The notes under the pieces were generated by a model. That model was not told the DNA's origin. It saw only the letters and a list, made by a program, of their open reading frames with translations, and did no database searches. A program made the translations under genes and the position numbers. From CAZTTG01 sp964615935 (GTDB lineage: Bacteria; Planctomycetota; UBA1135; GCA-002686595): DNA of 31,900 nucleotides. The stretch is taken from positions 1-31,900 of the forward strand of contig CAZTTG010000073.1 of assembly GCA_964615935.1 (NCBI GenBank), given 5' to 3'. Below are positions 31,891 to 31,900 of the stretch, piece after piece (the stretch's first letter is position 1; each line of letters opens with the position of its first letter).

Positions 31891-31900
31891 TGCGCGCCAC

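Noticed and set aside
1..31900. CRISPR array, rRNA or prophage
   Set aside because: No regularly spaced direct repeats, rRNA core sequences or phage structural genes were found on either strand.

Overview
The window is very GC-rich (by eye above 70 percent) and densely coded, with gaps nearly always under 300 bases. The genes point to a diderm bacterium: a TonB-dependent receptor, a TonB energy transducer, two parvulin-type chaperones, several lipoproteins and an MsbA-like exporter. HEAT-repeat and MA-clan-like secreted proteins, an RsbW-type kinase and many hypotheticals would fit Planctomycetota or another deep Gram-negative phylum, but nothing here fixes the phylum. Housekeeping genes (purB, nadC, ruvC, ispD, ispF, tRNA-Gly) show this is chromosomal core, not a mobile island. 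No insertion sequence, integrase, CRISPR array or phage gene was seen.

Layout. 1-280 is low-complexity contig edge. 281-958 is a short-chain dehydrogenase. 6446-965 (minus strand) is a cluster of two tandem paralogous B12-binding-type radical SAM proteins, an EamA exporter, an FG-GAP-like lipoprotein and a four-cysteine small protein. 9558-6677 (minus) is a tightly overlapping secretory operon: parvulin-like lipoprotein, HEAT protein, and a peptidase-MA-like protein without a recognisable HExxH. An unknown 231-residue protein (10446-9751) lies upstream and diverges, across a 15-G tract, from a SurA-like protein (10686). Then follow an ABC exporter and a small membrane protein.

At 16459-15252 ispD-ispF run leftward. 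Divergent from them is a rightward run: ruvC, a PD-(D/E)XK-like protein, an FlhG/MinD-type ATPase, a ComEA-like HhH protein, nadC, an RsbW-like kinase and a VanZ-like protein. Start-stop overlaps are common in this run. Two small paralogous one-pass membrane proteins (21993-21519) face purB. purB is followed by a strong hairpin, a TIM-barrel sugar isomerase/epimerase-like gene, tRNA-Gly(GCC), an erythromycin-esterase-like protein and a TonB-dependent receptor. A glycosyltransferase-39/TPR membrane protein (minus) and tonB (plus) diverge at the right end.

The most unusual DNA is between those last two genes: a perfect 35-bp inverted repeat around a 91-bp core (30683-30843). This geometry would suit an invertible promoter, a symmetric divergent leader or a small non-autonomous element. 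The window ends in three consecutive perfect hairpins (31788-31890), the first containing the tonB stop codon.
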